Source: Halichondria panicea
Taxonomy: Eukaryota; Porifera; Demospongiae; Suberitida; Halichondriidae
DNA: 64,000 nt
Assembly: GCF_963675165.1 (NCBI RefSeq)
Contig: NC_087382.1
Span: 3,697,963 to 3,761,962 of the forward strand
Direction of reading: 5' to 3'
Below, piece by piece: positions 1 to 12,300 of this stretch; position 1 is the first letter of the stretch; each line of letters begins with the position of its first letter. Under the pieces are notes generated by a model. The model made no database searches and was not told where the DNA came from. It saw only the letters and a program-made list of their open reading frames with translations. Position numbers and translations under genes: made by a program.

Positions 1-282
1 CGAAGCTTACGTCAGCTATTGACCATGTCTAACGCAATACTATCCAACACTGAAACTGCACACGCACACAACACGGAATATTTTCTAAGAAAAACCAATA
101 GAAAGATACACAACAAACTTAACTTTTGTCATTCTATTCGCACCAATAGGGAAACCAGTGTTAGGGGGAATCCCCTATTTGTTACGCTACATTATACCAC
201 AACATGATTTTTTAAGAGGATTTTAAATTACGTTATCATTGAAAAATGAGGCTGCTATTTGCACACAGTCTATAGTAACCAC

Positions 283-424
283 AGCAAGCTATATAGTACT
301 TACAACATTGTTGACCCTTTACCAGTTTTACAAAACACTCTATATAGCACTAATAACATTGTCGACCCTTTACCAGGTAAACACCGAGCTATATGGTACT
401 TATAACATTGTCGACCCTTTACCA
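283..424. repeat. Three degenerate ~50-bp direct repeats
   Basis: Three successive copies each end in a block reading roughly acattgtcgaccctttaccag. They lie just downstream of the last visible GOSR2 exon, so they are probably intronic. No GOSR2 exon for the SNARE core or membrane anchor could be recognised in 1-500. Confidence 0.7.
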
Positions 425-504
425 GACGACTACCAACGCTAATATTGTGGTTATCTATTAAACGCTCTTTACCATACACACATAACCCTAGAGGTGGGAC
501 TCAC

Positions 505-1611
505 ATTGGTAGTGAATCTTCTGGAGAGAAGCTCTTCTCTTTGTTTCTGTTCTTGCTCCTAAGAAGAGTAATATAATAAAAGTAAAACCTGCCTACATAC
601 ATATAAACCATTGTAACATTGAACATCAATTTGGGCACAATCAATAAAGTTCCTTTGGAGGGCATGACCTCCCTGATATCGAAAGGGGCATGTCTTTATA
701 CAACAAGGTATTTTAACTCCACCCGTACAAATACCAGTAATGCCTAGCCTAACAAAGAAGTAATGTACTGTCATAAATATCCCCTCCCCTGCATAAATTA
801 TCATTATCATGAGAAAATTAACCCGATGTTAAACACTTACAGGCATGGGCTATAGCCTACGATATTTTGTCATTGATTTTAAGACACCATCTTATTGAGC
901 TCATTGTAAGCTTTCAGAAAATCATAAAATTAACAATATTGGACCAACAGAACTAAAGTTACAGCCGTTCAAAGATGCTCTATTGTGTGCTTACAGCTGC
1001 TGACTTCCTGTGCTGGTAGGTGTGGTAGGCATGTTGTATCTGTTGAAGATCTGCTCTCAGCTGATCAACACGGCTGTGTAAGTGGGGGTGGGGTTAGAGA
1101 GTGGGGGGCAGTAAGGGGGTGGGGTTAGAGAGGGGGGGGCAGTGAGTGGGGGGGGCGCAGTTAGAGAGGGGGGGGGGGCAGTGAGTGGGGGGAGGGGTTA
1201 GAGAGTTTTAGTATGTTGTGTTGGGTACAGTGGAACTCATCTTAATGGCCAACTGTGATATAAAGACCAGGTCCCAAATGAATAGTTTGTGTACAAAACA
1301 GCCCCTCAACAAAAACCACCTCTGTATTAAGGCCAAAACATTGTTCCCCAAAAATAAAAAAAGGTATCCAAAGAGGTTCCAGTCTGTTCTCATTAGAATA
1401 ACAGTTGGCCTACGTACATTACAAAACAGAGGGCCAGAATTTGCTTAATTATAATTATAAAATACCCCACTCAGTGTATATGTGTGTGTGTGCGTGTCAC
1501 TCACTTCCTGGCAGCTTGCCGTTGTGTGGGCGGTTGCTTTTGAGCAAATATTTGTAATCTGTGACAGTCTTGCTCCAACTGCTGTAGACCATCTCCTATC
1601 CGGGATTCAAG

Positions 1612-1679
<68 letters not shown>

Positions 1680-2146
1680 GTGTGTGTGTAATTTCGTTCA
1701 ATTGTTGAAGCAATCTTGAAACAATAGGCAGACCCATTTAGACTAGTTACTATGGTAACCAGTTTACTATGGTAACCAGTAGACATTACAGTACACACCA
1801 TCGACAAAGCAAGTTTCAGTACCAAAATAGAAAACCACACGAAATGACACAGCGTTAACTAGGGGATAGTCAAAATATGCTCAACAGAAAGGTTGTGTGC
1901 GGTAAAGATCATCAAATAAAATTCAAATCCCATTCTACACGTTGATTACGCCACTATAATATTATATGCCACTGGGCCGGTACCTGTTTCGTCCATACTC
2001 ATTCCTGACACTAGTTCTTGTACCATTCGTTGGTTGTCTACTAGATACCTATGTGGATGATGAGGGGGGGGGGTGGATTATGAGGTATCACACGTGTAGG
2101 GAGAGGTTAATACAAACCTTTGTACTTGCTGATGGAGCTGCTCCAT
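505..2146 (-). CDS. GOSR2: Golgi SNAP receptor complex member 2 (membrin), C-terminus off-window
   Basis: This is a Qb-SNARE of ER-Golgi and intra-Golgi transport. Five short exons join in phase on the minus strand: 2146-2118, 2048-1984, 1613-1505, 1073-995 and 558-505, giving 112 residues. The start reads MEQLHQQVQR. The third exon encodes a helix (LESRIGDGLQQLEQ), the fourth continues RVDQLRADLQQIQHAYH, and the fifth ends EELLSRRFTTN. The last two match the membrin family pattern RVDQLK...QHR...QREELLSRTFTTN. Donors are GTTTGT, GTACCG, GTGAGT, GTAAGC and GTGAGT. The SNARE motif and the C-terminal anchor are not in the window and must lie left of position 1. A (CA)n tract abuts the acceptor of the third exon. 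The first two exons are tiny (29 and 65 nt) and are the least certain, but phase and helix character fit. The gene is divergent to the SPATS2-like gene. Confidence 0.88.
1079..1200. repeat. G-rich minisatellite in GOSR2 intron 3
   Basis: Imperfect units of roughly 40 bp combine G-runs with a ggggttagagag block. Several runs of five or more G on the plus strand could form G-quadruplexes. The tract lies between the GOSR2 exons at 1073 and 1505, so the pre-mRNA would carry the C-rich strand. Confidence 0.75.
1614..1690. repeat. (TG)n microsatellite at a GOSR2 splice acceptor
   Basis: A long TG/CA dinucleotide tract with one interruption. On the minus strand it is (CA)n running directly into the CAG acceptor of the exon starting at 1613, so it occupies the place of a polypyrimidine tract. 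Confidence 0.95.
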
Positions 2147-3559
2147 TGCTGTATCCTTGGTACTTGGTGTATATGGTGTTTGGTGTTTGTCTTCTTGAAA
2201 ATTAAACCACATGGACACCCACGCACCGTCCGGTGGGGCATGCGCATTACGTCCCTTTGTCCTGTGAGCACAAATGCCCTTTGTAGAGCTTTGCTATTGT
2301 GAGCTGGTCTGCATGAGCTCATTTCATCCACTCTACAAGACCCCACTGAGCTGCTGCAGGACTGTGTCCAGTCACAGTCACAGAAGACCACCATCATTTG
2401 AGCTGAAGCATCTTGTGTAGAGTCTAAGTGGCTGCTGCACTTGCCACAAGTTCCATCCACCCCTCTCTATAGTGGTCTGCTGCCTGATCAAGCTAGCTAC
2501 AGGTGAGAACTGCTTACACTGCAATTGCACTGGAGCTCATGCAGCTAGGATTGTCCTGTACCAAATATTCTATACAAACCACATGTTTTTATTATTATAA
2601 GAGGATTCGAGCTTTGTAGGCTGCATATAATTATTAGAGCTCAGTTCGCATGCCGCATGATAAAGCCCGAACATTTATTTGCAAGTATCGATCCATTGTA
2701 CGAGTGGACTGTATAAAGAGGATAGGTCACAAACAATGTTGAGTTAATTACTGGGTTTGGTTTATTGAGCATCTGCTCGCCATATCAACCTGCTGCCATC
2801 AAAGACTTAGTAATTAAATGTTGGAAAACCTACTAAACAAGTCAGTCACAATTAAAGTAAGGTCTCATTCTACGTTACAAGCATTTGCTAAAGTGTTTGT
2901 GACTATAAATAGCGTATAATATATACGTGCCCCAGGCAAAATTCGTAAACAATCAACCCTTTGTTGTATAGTCAGTTCTATGGGATATCCGATTACCATA
3001 TCTTTATGAGGTCAACCCCAACAATGGCAGCAGATGGCCTCAATGGTCAGTCACTGATGAAACATTGGTCAGACTGTAGCTAGGATACCGTATTCCTTGG
3101 AATTACCACGCCTGCTGTGGGAAGCTAGCAAAAAGTTCGTAAACACGTCCATTGTGTGGGTGTATCGTTTGCCTGAAGGTATGTAGGTACAGCTGCTGGT
3201 TCTTTATCAAAGCTTATGATGCTGGCAGTGGTGGTGATTACCTACTTAAGTGTATGGACTTAGTGGTAAACTACGTCAGTGTGGTTCCATCAAAGCACCA
3301 ATTATGGTCAGCACAATCACTTGCAACAGTTGCAGGCCTTTCAGTTAGTGTGTGTAGAGCTTCTTGAGCAGCAGTTGCCCTTCTAGTTGCTCATTACCTA
3401 TACCATGTGGTCAGCATGCATGACTAGACTTTGACAGCATGTTCGCATGGAAACTGCATATACAATTATGCATGCAGATTATTGAACCTAGTACTATATA
3501 ATTATACACAGGAGCGTAATAACTTATCACATAACACACACACATACACCACATAAATT
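2147..3559. other. Divergent intergenic region, GOSR2 / SPATS2-like
   Basis: The starts of two divergently transcribed genes flank this stretch, so it should hold both promoters and possibly 5' UTR exons. I found no convincing coding exon. A 117-residue minus-strand open frame at 2107-2460 overlaps the GOSR2 start exon and resembles nothing I know. No UBA-like exon, expected upstream of vertebrate SPATS2, was recognised. Confidence 0.5.
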
Positions 3560-6500
3560 ATGCAGGTCATGGAGCCTAATACTACACACAGGAGCGATTC
3601 AAAGCCGTTCAACAAGTTTAGTTCTCCATCAACAACCCGAGTGTCTTCTCCGTCCTCGTTCCCGTTCCAACCAGTGAGATCAAAGTTCATCGGCAGCTTT
3701 ATCCACGAGGTCAACTTCGACCCCCGGCCGGTAAAGCAACGTCCTTCAAAACGAGCTAGACAGAGAATCAGAAAGAGACTTGCTAAACTGGAACTTGAAG
3801 ACAAAGCAAATAAAGTATCTCCTGAGAGTGGGTATGACACAACGTCAGGTGATTGCCAGACGCCACGGTTCTCCTCGCCCGAGAAAAGTAGCTTCAAATT
3901 GACAGAGACTCACCAATCTCAGAGCAAGAAGAAAGAAGTGAAACAGGAAAGAAATAACTTGCTACCCGCTGCTGCAAATGCATCCAGTAAGCCTCTGATA
4001 TACTTACAGTGTTTTATGTTCCTCATTCTAATTCTCGTAAATTGGTTCTTATTACGTGGATAATTCTTATTTTGCAGATGAAGGTAATACAGTTTCCTCA
4101 CGAGCACGGACCACCTCTGTTAGTAGCGTGAGCAGTTTAATCACTGACAAGAATCTTCGTAGGCCGCTAAAAGACCTCCACAGATGTGAGGTCTCCATTG
4201 CCAAGTATGAAGCCATGCTATCAGACGTAAGATGACACAAAGTTGTAATAGGCATTGTTATACAAAGTATAGTGAAATTCAGACAACGAATTTTTTAACA
4301 ATAGCAGTACACAACGTCATTGTTAATACACTCACTAAAGAATGCAAGCAAAAATTAATAGTGTCACTATATATCTCTATTATACTGCATACCATCTTCT
4401 ATTCAGTATTATTTTGTCCCTGCAGAAATGCGAAGAAGGACAGGTTCAATTGAGAGATGTGTTCTCCAGATTGCGTCACCAAGTGGATGAGCGGGAGACA
4501 GACCTGAGGCAAGAGCTGACAACTGTTAGGGACAATGCTGGTATGTACTGGCTTAATCGCCATAATAATTAATGGGTGTTGGGGCGTGTGCGGTAACTAA
4601 CTCGGTGCTTTTAGTATAGGTCCTTATAAGGTATTTATACAAGAGTGCATGGAGGGGGGGTGGTGTAGTTCTAGCTTCCACTCCGAATTCTTCAAAGCAA
4701 TAGCTATAATTATATATATATATATACGATTATCAGGACTCAATCTCATGTCTCATGATTATACAGCTGGCTGCATGCATGTATCACAATAGAAACCACA
4801 TACCTTTTTTTGATTGGTCAACACTCTTTCTGTTTTACTATACCTAAGGGCAGTATATTATGTGCATGCATGTCTTCACAGTTTATATGATTCTCCATGC
4901 AGCTGCTATTTTGGAGCGGCGCAAGAGGACTGCTCTTTACCTGAGGCAAGCCACCGAACAAGTGGCCAATCTAGAGGAGCCACAAGTCGAGGAGCTCAAG
5001 CAACAGATAAAGGTGAGTGGGCGTGTGTGTGTAGGCTTCGCTGGTGCCGTCTGTTTGCCCACAGCCACTTGTTAGGTGAAAACATTAGTTTCAGTTCGTA
5101 TGATACGTAACGATGTGTAAAACAAGTGCAGCAATTTTGGCTTTCCTTGTCCAAATTAAGTCGTGGTTTTGGTACTATAGACACGATAAGAACAAGTACA
5201 TGTACAATACACCCACTCATTTGTACGCGTAGCAATTTGTGACAGACCGAAGAGTGGACGAAGAGATTGGCACCATCACTCGTTTCCAAGCCGACTTAGA
5301 CGATATTCTGAGGCATGTAATGGGCTTCGGAAAAGGTGCAGCTATATATACTCTCTCCCACTGATAGTAGTTCAAAGCAACCTCTGTACTAGTACCAACT
5401 ATTTCTGGCACGTTACTATAATATACTTTCAGTAAAATGTGTTAAGTTATGCATGGCTGAATTGTCGTGTCCATAGATAACTATACTATACCAGCTCTTT
5501 TGTTTCCTCCCCCTTGACCCCCCCCATCATTACCCCCCACCCTTGACCCCTCACTCTTGACCCCCTTTATAACCCCCACCTCCCACCCTTGACCCCTTGC
5601 AGTGAACAACGTGAGGCACTTGTACACAGAGTGGGAGGAGAATCCCGGTGAAGCCATAGAGATGAGCAAGCATCGTCTGTCGTTCCCAATCTCCGCCCAC
5701 CATCGGTTCACGCCCTCCATCGACAGCGAGGTTGATAGCTCCTCCCCCGGCAACTCAATCAGCTCCAACAACATCGCTAGTTCTTGTAACAGCAGCTCCA
5801 CTGCTTCTTTGCTGACCGAGAAAGAAACAAGTTCTTTATCGCCTCCTTCACCAGTAGAACAGAACAACAACTCTAAAAAGCCGAAAGAAGATTCTCCAGT
5901 TTTGAAGGAATTGACTCAGAAGATAGGTCAACAGGCTAATGATGAAACTGATGGACAGAGCGCCAGCGGAAATAATGAGCCAGTCGCTATGAAACCAGAT
6001 GCTGTAGCCGATGGCAACAAAACTAACAAACCAATCTGTGCACTAACATTAAATATTGAGACAACGAAAACGGAAGAGACGATTGAAGAAGAAGAAGGAC
6101 TGGACACGATTGAGGATGATGGGCAGAGTGATAAAAAGATTACACCTGAGGAGCTGCTCCTAAAACAAGCCAGAGTGAGAGAGTCCCTTAAAATGCAAGG
6201 AGTGGTGAGTTTGCTAGAATTCTATGCATTCAATTTTTCAGAAAGCTTAGAAACAGACCTTTCAAATAATGTCATAAAATTTGCAGATGTTCAAACACAC
6301 CCCCTCTCGTTGACTGTACTATACGCGCATGTACCTTTGCATGGACAATATAATTATTTGCAATGTAGACTACAAATCATAATTATTACTTGTCCGATTT
6401 ACTGTGTTCTTTCCCTCCATATGCAGTTTCTCTACGACCCCATCACCGGCGAAGGTGGGACAATACAACATGCATGTATGATACCCATGCAGTACTAACA

Positions 6501-9036
6501 TGTACATGTACATGTATAGCAACATGCATAATTTATACAAAACCTAGCTATTATGCATGTAGTAGTACGACATACATGCTATATACACAGTACATCTCAT
6601 GCATACATTGATTAGCTATTAAAATTAATCACTGCATTTTTAATAATTATTTACTTTATTGCTGCAGGTCCACCCCCAACGCCCCCACCACAAGCCACAC
6701 CCCTCGATATGGGTATAATGGCCGACCACGATTTACGACCTTTGTCCCCTGCTAGCAGGAAGAAAAAAACGCCCACACAACTTCGGAGGGAGCGAAAAAA
6801 GAGGCAAAAAGAACGAGAGAAGCGACAAAACGAGATTGAAAGAAAAGTACGTGAAGATTCCTCAAAAAGTATATCTTCTGGTGAATCAAGTGACTCTAAA
6901 ACACCCGACATACCTAACACTGATAAGAGCTCTTCTGGAGTGGAGGCGGAGTCTAAGGTCAACTGGAGCCACGCCCCCTTGGGGGGCGACGATCGTGACG
7001 CTTCGAGTGAGAACAGTGAAGGTGAAGACAGTCCAATCGATTCTGGAGTAGTGCAGATAGCGGAGGAGACATTAACAATACCTGCTGATCAGCAGACCAA
7101 TAAAGAAGCCACAAATCAAGACATACCGTTGCATTCAGAGGATCAAGCCATTATAACCGTGGAAACACCATCAAGTAGCGACCATCTCTGTAGTGATATG
7201 AACAATGAACTAGACCAAGGCCCTACTGTATCAACTGATGATTATGTGAACTGCAATCAAGTGGAACCTGACACTCCAGCAACTAACTCTTCTACTAGCG
7301 AGATATCGATACCACCTTCATTCGAGGATGAATCAATTTTGTCATCTGAAGTCCCATCTTTGAAGCAGCTAGCTACAGTTGTAGCCACCGTTACTGAGGT
7401 TACCAGTCTGCCGTCCAATCAGCTACAACTTGACGATCCGCTGTCGCAACCCCCTCCCTCCATAGAGCAACAGACCATCGGAGCACCCCCCCTTGACTCA
7501 AGTGATGGAGAACACAGCAAGCACGTCATTGCAGACAGTGAAGTACCAACCATTGATAAAGAGGACGATCATCAACCCTCCATAGAGCAACAGACCATCG
7601 GAGCACCCCCCCTTGACTCAAGTGATGGAGAACACAGCAAGCACGTCATTGCAGACAGTGAAGTACCAACCATTGATAAAGAGGACGATCATCAACCCTC
7701 CATAGAGCAACAGACCATCGGAGCACCCCCCCTTGACTCAAGTGATGGAGAACACAGCAAGCACGTCATTGCAGACAGTGAAGTACCAGCCATTGATAAA
7801 GAGGACGATCATCAACCCTCCATAGAGCAACAGACCATCGGAGCATCCCCCCTTGACTCAAGTGATGAAGAACACAGCAAGCACGTCATTGCAGACAGTG
7901 AAGTACCAACCATTGATAAAGAGGACGATCATCAACCCTCCATAATAGAGCAACAGACCATCGGAGCACCCCCCCTTGACTCAAGTGATGGAGAACATAG
8001 CAAGCACGTCATTGCAGACAGTGAAGTACCAGCCATTGATAAAGAGGACGATCATCAACCCTCCATAGAGCAACAGACCATCGGAGCACCCCCCCTTGAC
8101 TCAAGTGATGGAGAACACAGCAAGCACGTCATTGCAGACAGTGGTGTACCAGCCATTGATAAAGAGGACGATCATCAACCCTCCATAGAGCAACAGACCA
8201 TCGGAGCACCCCCCCTTGACTCAAGTGATGGAGAACACGGCAAGCACGTCATTGCAGACAGTGAAGTACCAGCCATTGATAAAGAGGACGATCATCAACC
8301 CTCCATAATAGAGCAACAGACCATCGGAGCACCCCCCCTTGACTCAAGTGATGGAGAACATAGCAAGCACGTCATTGCAGACAGTGAAGTACCAGCCATT
8401 GATAAAGAGGACGATCATCAACCCTCCATAATAGAGCAACAGACCATCGGAGCACCCCCCCTTGACTCAAGTGATGGAGAACATAGCAAGCACGTCATTG
8501 CAGACAGTGAAGTACCAGCCATTGATAAAGAGGACGATCATCAACCCTCCATAGAGCAACAGACCATCGGAGCACCCCCCCTTGACTCAAGTGATGGAGA
8601 ACACGGCAAGCACGTCATTGCAGACAGTGAAGTACCAGCCATTGATAAAGAGGACGATCATCAACCCTCCATAATAGAGCAACAGACCATCGGAGCACCC
8701 CCCCTTGACTCAAGTGATGGAGAACATAGCAAGCACGTCATTGCAGACAGTGAAGTACCAGCCATTGATAAAGAGGACGATCATCAACCTTCCATAGAGC
8801 AACAGACCATCGGAGCACCCCCCCTTGACTCAAGTGATGGAGAACACAGCAAGCACGTCATTGCAGACAGTGAAGTACCAGCCATTGATAAAGAGGACGA
8901 TCATCAACCTTCCATAGAGCAACAGACCATCGGAGCACCCCCCCTTGACTCAAGTGATGGAGAACACGGCAAGCACGTCATTGCAGACAGTACTCTTGAT
9001 ATGCAGGATGTCTCATCAATTGATAGAGAAGAATAG
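3560..9036 (+). CDS. SPATS2: SPATS2/SPATS2L-family protein with 40-residue repeat tail
   Basis: Eight exons join in phase: 3560-3986, 4078-4226, 4426-4540, 4903-5012, 5233-5335, 5603-6204, 6427-6454 and 6668-9036, giving 1300 aa. Residues about 174-302 form the family's coiled-coil core (DUF1387), starting KDLHRCEVSIAKYEAML and including EELKQQIKQFVTDRRVDEEI, close to the SPATS2 pattern KDLQRC...LRAEIKHFVSERKYDEEL. A low-complexity Ser/Thr/Pro region follows, then PPPTPPP, a highly basic helix rich in RKKR/REKR, and an acidic C-terminus of twelve full and one partial 40-residue repeats (about residues 776-1286). The N-terminal UBA-like domain of vertebrate members was not found. Translation could begin at 3560 or at the ATG at 3569, and an upstream exon cannot be excluded because ATGCAG before the start looks like an acceptor. 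Vertebrate members are cytoplasmic/nucleolar RNA-associated proteins of unclear function; a role here is inference. Confidence 0.85.
5495..5602. repeat. C-rich CCCTTGACCCC repeat ending at a splice acceptor
   Basis: Five or more variants of cccttgacccc fill the last ~100 bases of intron 5 of the SPATS2-like gene and run into the TTGCAG acceptor at 5602. The tract acts as a very long pyrimidine-rich stretch. Confidence 0.8.
7457..8990 (+). repeat. Coding minisatellite, 13 units of 120/123 bp
   Basis: Each unit encodes 40 residues (41 when an extra Ile codon is present), with core IEQQTIGAPPLDSSDGEH and ending DKEDDHQP. Units are nearly identical in DNA, including synonymous positions. Units 5, 8, 9 and 11 carry the extra ATA codon and also share the silent change CAT for CAC, so they are one subfamily. 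Units 7, 10 and 13 share Ser-to-Gly before KHVIADS. This pattern implies multi-unit duplication. The period keeps the frame open, so unit number can vary without breaking the protein. Confidence 0.97.
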
Positions 9037-9321
9037 ATAGACGGAGTATTTTAATTAATTATAGGCAAAAATATCAACTTTGTATTATAAGCATTATAAG
9101 CACAGCATTTCTGCATTAACGTTTCTTTGTTTTTTAAAGATGTTATAATTATAAACAGGTATGCATTTAATTTTTGAAAAATAATTATAGAAACCACGCT
9201 GTATAATATAATAATTATAATTATACAAAACCTAACTGTGTGTGAAAATTGATATAACCTATAATGTTTAATATGAAAGGCTAGAACAGTTTGGTAAAAA
9301 AGTTATAGTGACAGTTTTTGA
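9037..9321. other. Short convergent intergenic region
   Basis: AT-rich sequence between the stop codons of the convergent SPATS2-like and DLK-like genes. It should hold both 3' UTRs and polyadenylation sites; no clear AATAAA was assigned. Confidence 0.5.
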
Positions 9322-12300
9322 TTAGATTTCACTGACTTGCACTCCAGACTGGGGACTCTGCAGAACAAAGAGAGATTATAATATGAGATTGTTGTCAATA
9401 GTTACGGCATATATAATTAAGCACACAAGATCACTTATATTAATGACAAATAACAGATCCTATTAACACATGCAATGTACGTATATATATACTTAAACTA
9501 TAATTATAGGACAGCCTTTACATGCAGTATACACGGCAGTTACCGTATAGCAAAATACAATAATATTATAGACTTCGTACTTAACCAAAAAGTCATGTGA
9601 CCTGCCTATGCACACCTGAAATCCACTGTCCTCTAGTTCAGCTGCGCTCAGTCTTTGCCCGTTGCCAGGGGAACGACTGACGTTCTCAAAGAAGTGGCGT
9701 ACTATAGTGTGACTACTGATGTCATCAGAGGAGGCAGACAATGACTTGGTACTAGCTAAAAGGGGAGAGGGAGGCATACAGTTATACATCATGTCTGTAC
9801 ATAACATGTAGGTAATCAAAAGAATGACTCTGTATGACACTGTATGACACTGTGATTATGACACTGTATGACACTATAATTATGACACTGTATGACACTG
9901 TATGAGCTATGAGGTGTTTCTTTGCAATAAGAGGCAGTTTAACAGTTTAAACACACAATACAGTAGGCACTTGAGAATGTGCATAAACAATACAGGTGCA
10001 GAAGAGCAGAAGAGCCTATAATTATAGTTATAAGGACATACAAAAACTCACAAAAAATTTTACAAAAACACTCACCTTTTCTCCAAACCTCCTCTGCCTG
10101 TTTTGGCGAGTAACTGCCCGAGATGTGGTCTCTTGTGATTGGTCGCCTGATGTGCAGAGGGACCTCGAGTGCCCTGGGAGTACTAACACCACTCGAAACA
10201 ACTAGAGACTCAACTACAGTGCTATCTCTTGGCATGCCTTCTTCAGATATATTATCTACACTTTCAAATTTCGAGATAAGTTGCGCTACTTGTTTACGAG
10301 TGGTCAGACTTGATAAATCTGTAGAATGGTTTAAAATTGACAAAGTTTCCGATCCTGCATACGTATCATGTGGTAATACCGAATCGGTTACTATTGACGA
10401 CAGAATAGAAATGTGGGTGTCATTGGGTGGGTAGTGATCGTAGGATGGTTGGTGATAGTTCATATTCTTCGGTTCCAGATCCAGGACAGTCTCGGTTCCA
10501 TACAGTAGATTGTGTGTGGACGGGCTATCGTCGCTATCAGGTACAGAAGGGGACGGCGCTGAACCCAACGTGGAATCGTTCGTTTCAGCTGTTTCGAATT
10601 CGCTCAAAGGGTCATCCCCGTTATTGGACTCGGAATCGGCATCGTTTCCTCCGTCACTAGCTCTGGTTCCAATACTGCTCTCGTTGCTGCAAATACTTCT
10701 TAGAGAAGCCTCGACATTTACAATGGTGGTAGGGTCGAAATCCTCCTCTCTTAGGGTGTCCGAATTTCGTTTCCGCGCTGGTACGTGATCATCATCGTAA
10801 GTACTGGTGGTTGTCGAGGTGATATTACCGGCTATGGCCGACGAATGCGTAGTGCCAGTCTCGTTCTCAGTTGACTCAGAACTGAAATCAGACATGCCTA
10901 GTTTTGAATATGGGATGATTGATTCGTGAACAGGTGTGGTCTTGTTGGAAGCACGTCGACTAGAAGAAGCAGCCGAGGGCAACGGACAATTGTAATAGAA
11001 ACCAGTAGCCCCGGACACTTGTCTCTTGACGGGGGATAAATTGAGAGGCGAGCCATTTCTGGAACCGCGTCTTCGACTTTTTGTGGACCCGTTTGAATCT
11101 GTTCTCCGTAGCGATGGGACACGCTCCAATAACTCAGTTACCCCTGGTGACAGCGTACCTCCTGGTGAGATTGCAGCAGTACCATCCGGTAGATCTTCAG
11201 GCGGTGAATCTTGAGATTGCAGATCGAGCTTCAATAATATATATTTCTCCTCATCCGGGGGCGTGAGAATAGCGAGTGAGGGGGTGTGTGTTGTGTGAGG
11301 GGGCGGAATCAGGCTCTGTAGTGGGGGGAGTGATTGCCGTCTAGTTAGGTCGTTATTAGTGACTTTATCGAGGAATCCTTGGCCTTCAGATGTGTGACGG
11401 GCGCCAGATCGTCTTTTACGTCTGATGTATCGTTTTCGATCGCTCTTGGGCGTGGCCGTTTCTTTTTTAGGATCCAGTTTGGGGGTGTGGTCTCCTGTAA
11501 AGCGGCTAGCTAGTTGTTCGTCTTCAGTCGAGTCGCTATGGCGATGGTCGTGTGGATATGCAGTAGAGCTTGATGAACGTTTGATTCGATACGCAGCTTC
11601 ATTCAACTGCCGCTCTCTCCTGCAGGGAACATGGAAGTATGAATGTACTGGAATTGACATTCTCGCAATGCCCATACCCATACAGTATAATAATAAAGCT
11701 CATTCGAATCTTAATTTTTGACCTATTTTCGACAAAATACAATGTACATGTGGTCCCATGGTGTTTTACCGAAATAAGACATTTTAGGGGTAAGCATCCT
11801 TATATAAGCTTTCAGAAAATAAAATCTGGATCATTTCAACACAATTTACATGTATGCATGGCTATTCAAAGAAGCTACACACAGACATGCAACAAGCCTA
11901 TCACCACCCCCTCACCTCTTCAGTTCCAGCTCCCTAGCGTCGAGGTGACTCTCACACGTTCGTAGATCCTTATATAACTGGTTAGCGGACTGCAGCCTTT
12001 CCTCATACACAACCCTAACATCCTGTGCGTGTTTAAGCTCCTCCTCCCTCCGATGAAGAAGGTCAAAGTCCTTCGGGATCCCGTCGCTACGTAATTTGCT
12101 CAGGTGTTGATTGATCTCAGCACGCCATGTTTCCTGGTCCAGGAGGTACGTCTCAGGGGGCGTGGCCAATAGAGCCCCTGCGGCAAGGTCAAGATGCAGC
12201 GATATCTGTCGGAAGGATGGTCGATTCTTTGGCTTAGGTTGCCTGGAAAAGTTATATATATAACAGAACCAGAAATTAATTCAAAACTGGCTAAGAATAT

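Noticed and set aside
559..810. 83-residue minus-strand open frame with several Cys
   Set aside because: It lies in the GOSR2 intron between exons ending at 995 and starting at 558. No acceptor gives an in-phase exon.
1482..1840. Cys/Val- or His/Thr-repeat proteins over the TG tract
   Set aside because: Microsatellite translation. The region is a GOSR2 intron and exon on the minus strand.
2107..2460. 117-residue Cys/Ser-rich minus-strand open frame
   Set aside because: It overlaps the GOSR2 first exon in another frame, has no recognisable domain and no splice support.
5281..5320. Alternative donor cat/gtaatg for exon 5 of the SPATS2-like gene
   Set aside because: It leaves phase 0 while exon 6 needs phase 1. 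The donor at 5336 fits both phase and family similarity.
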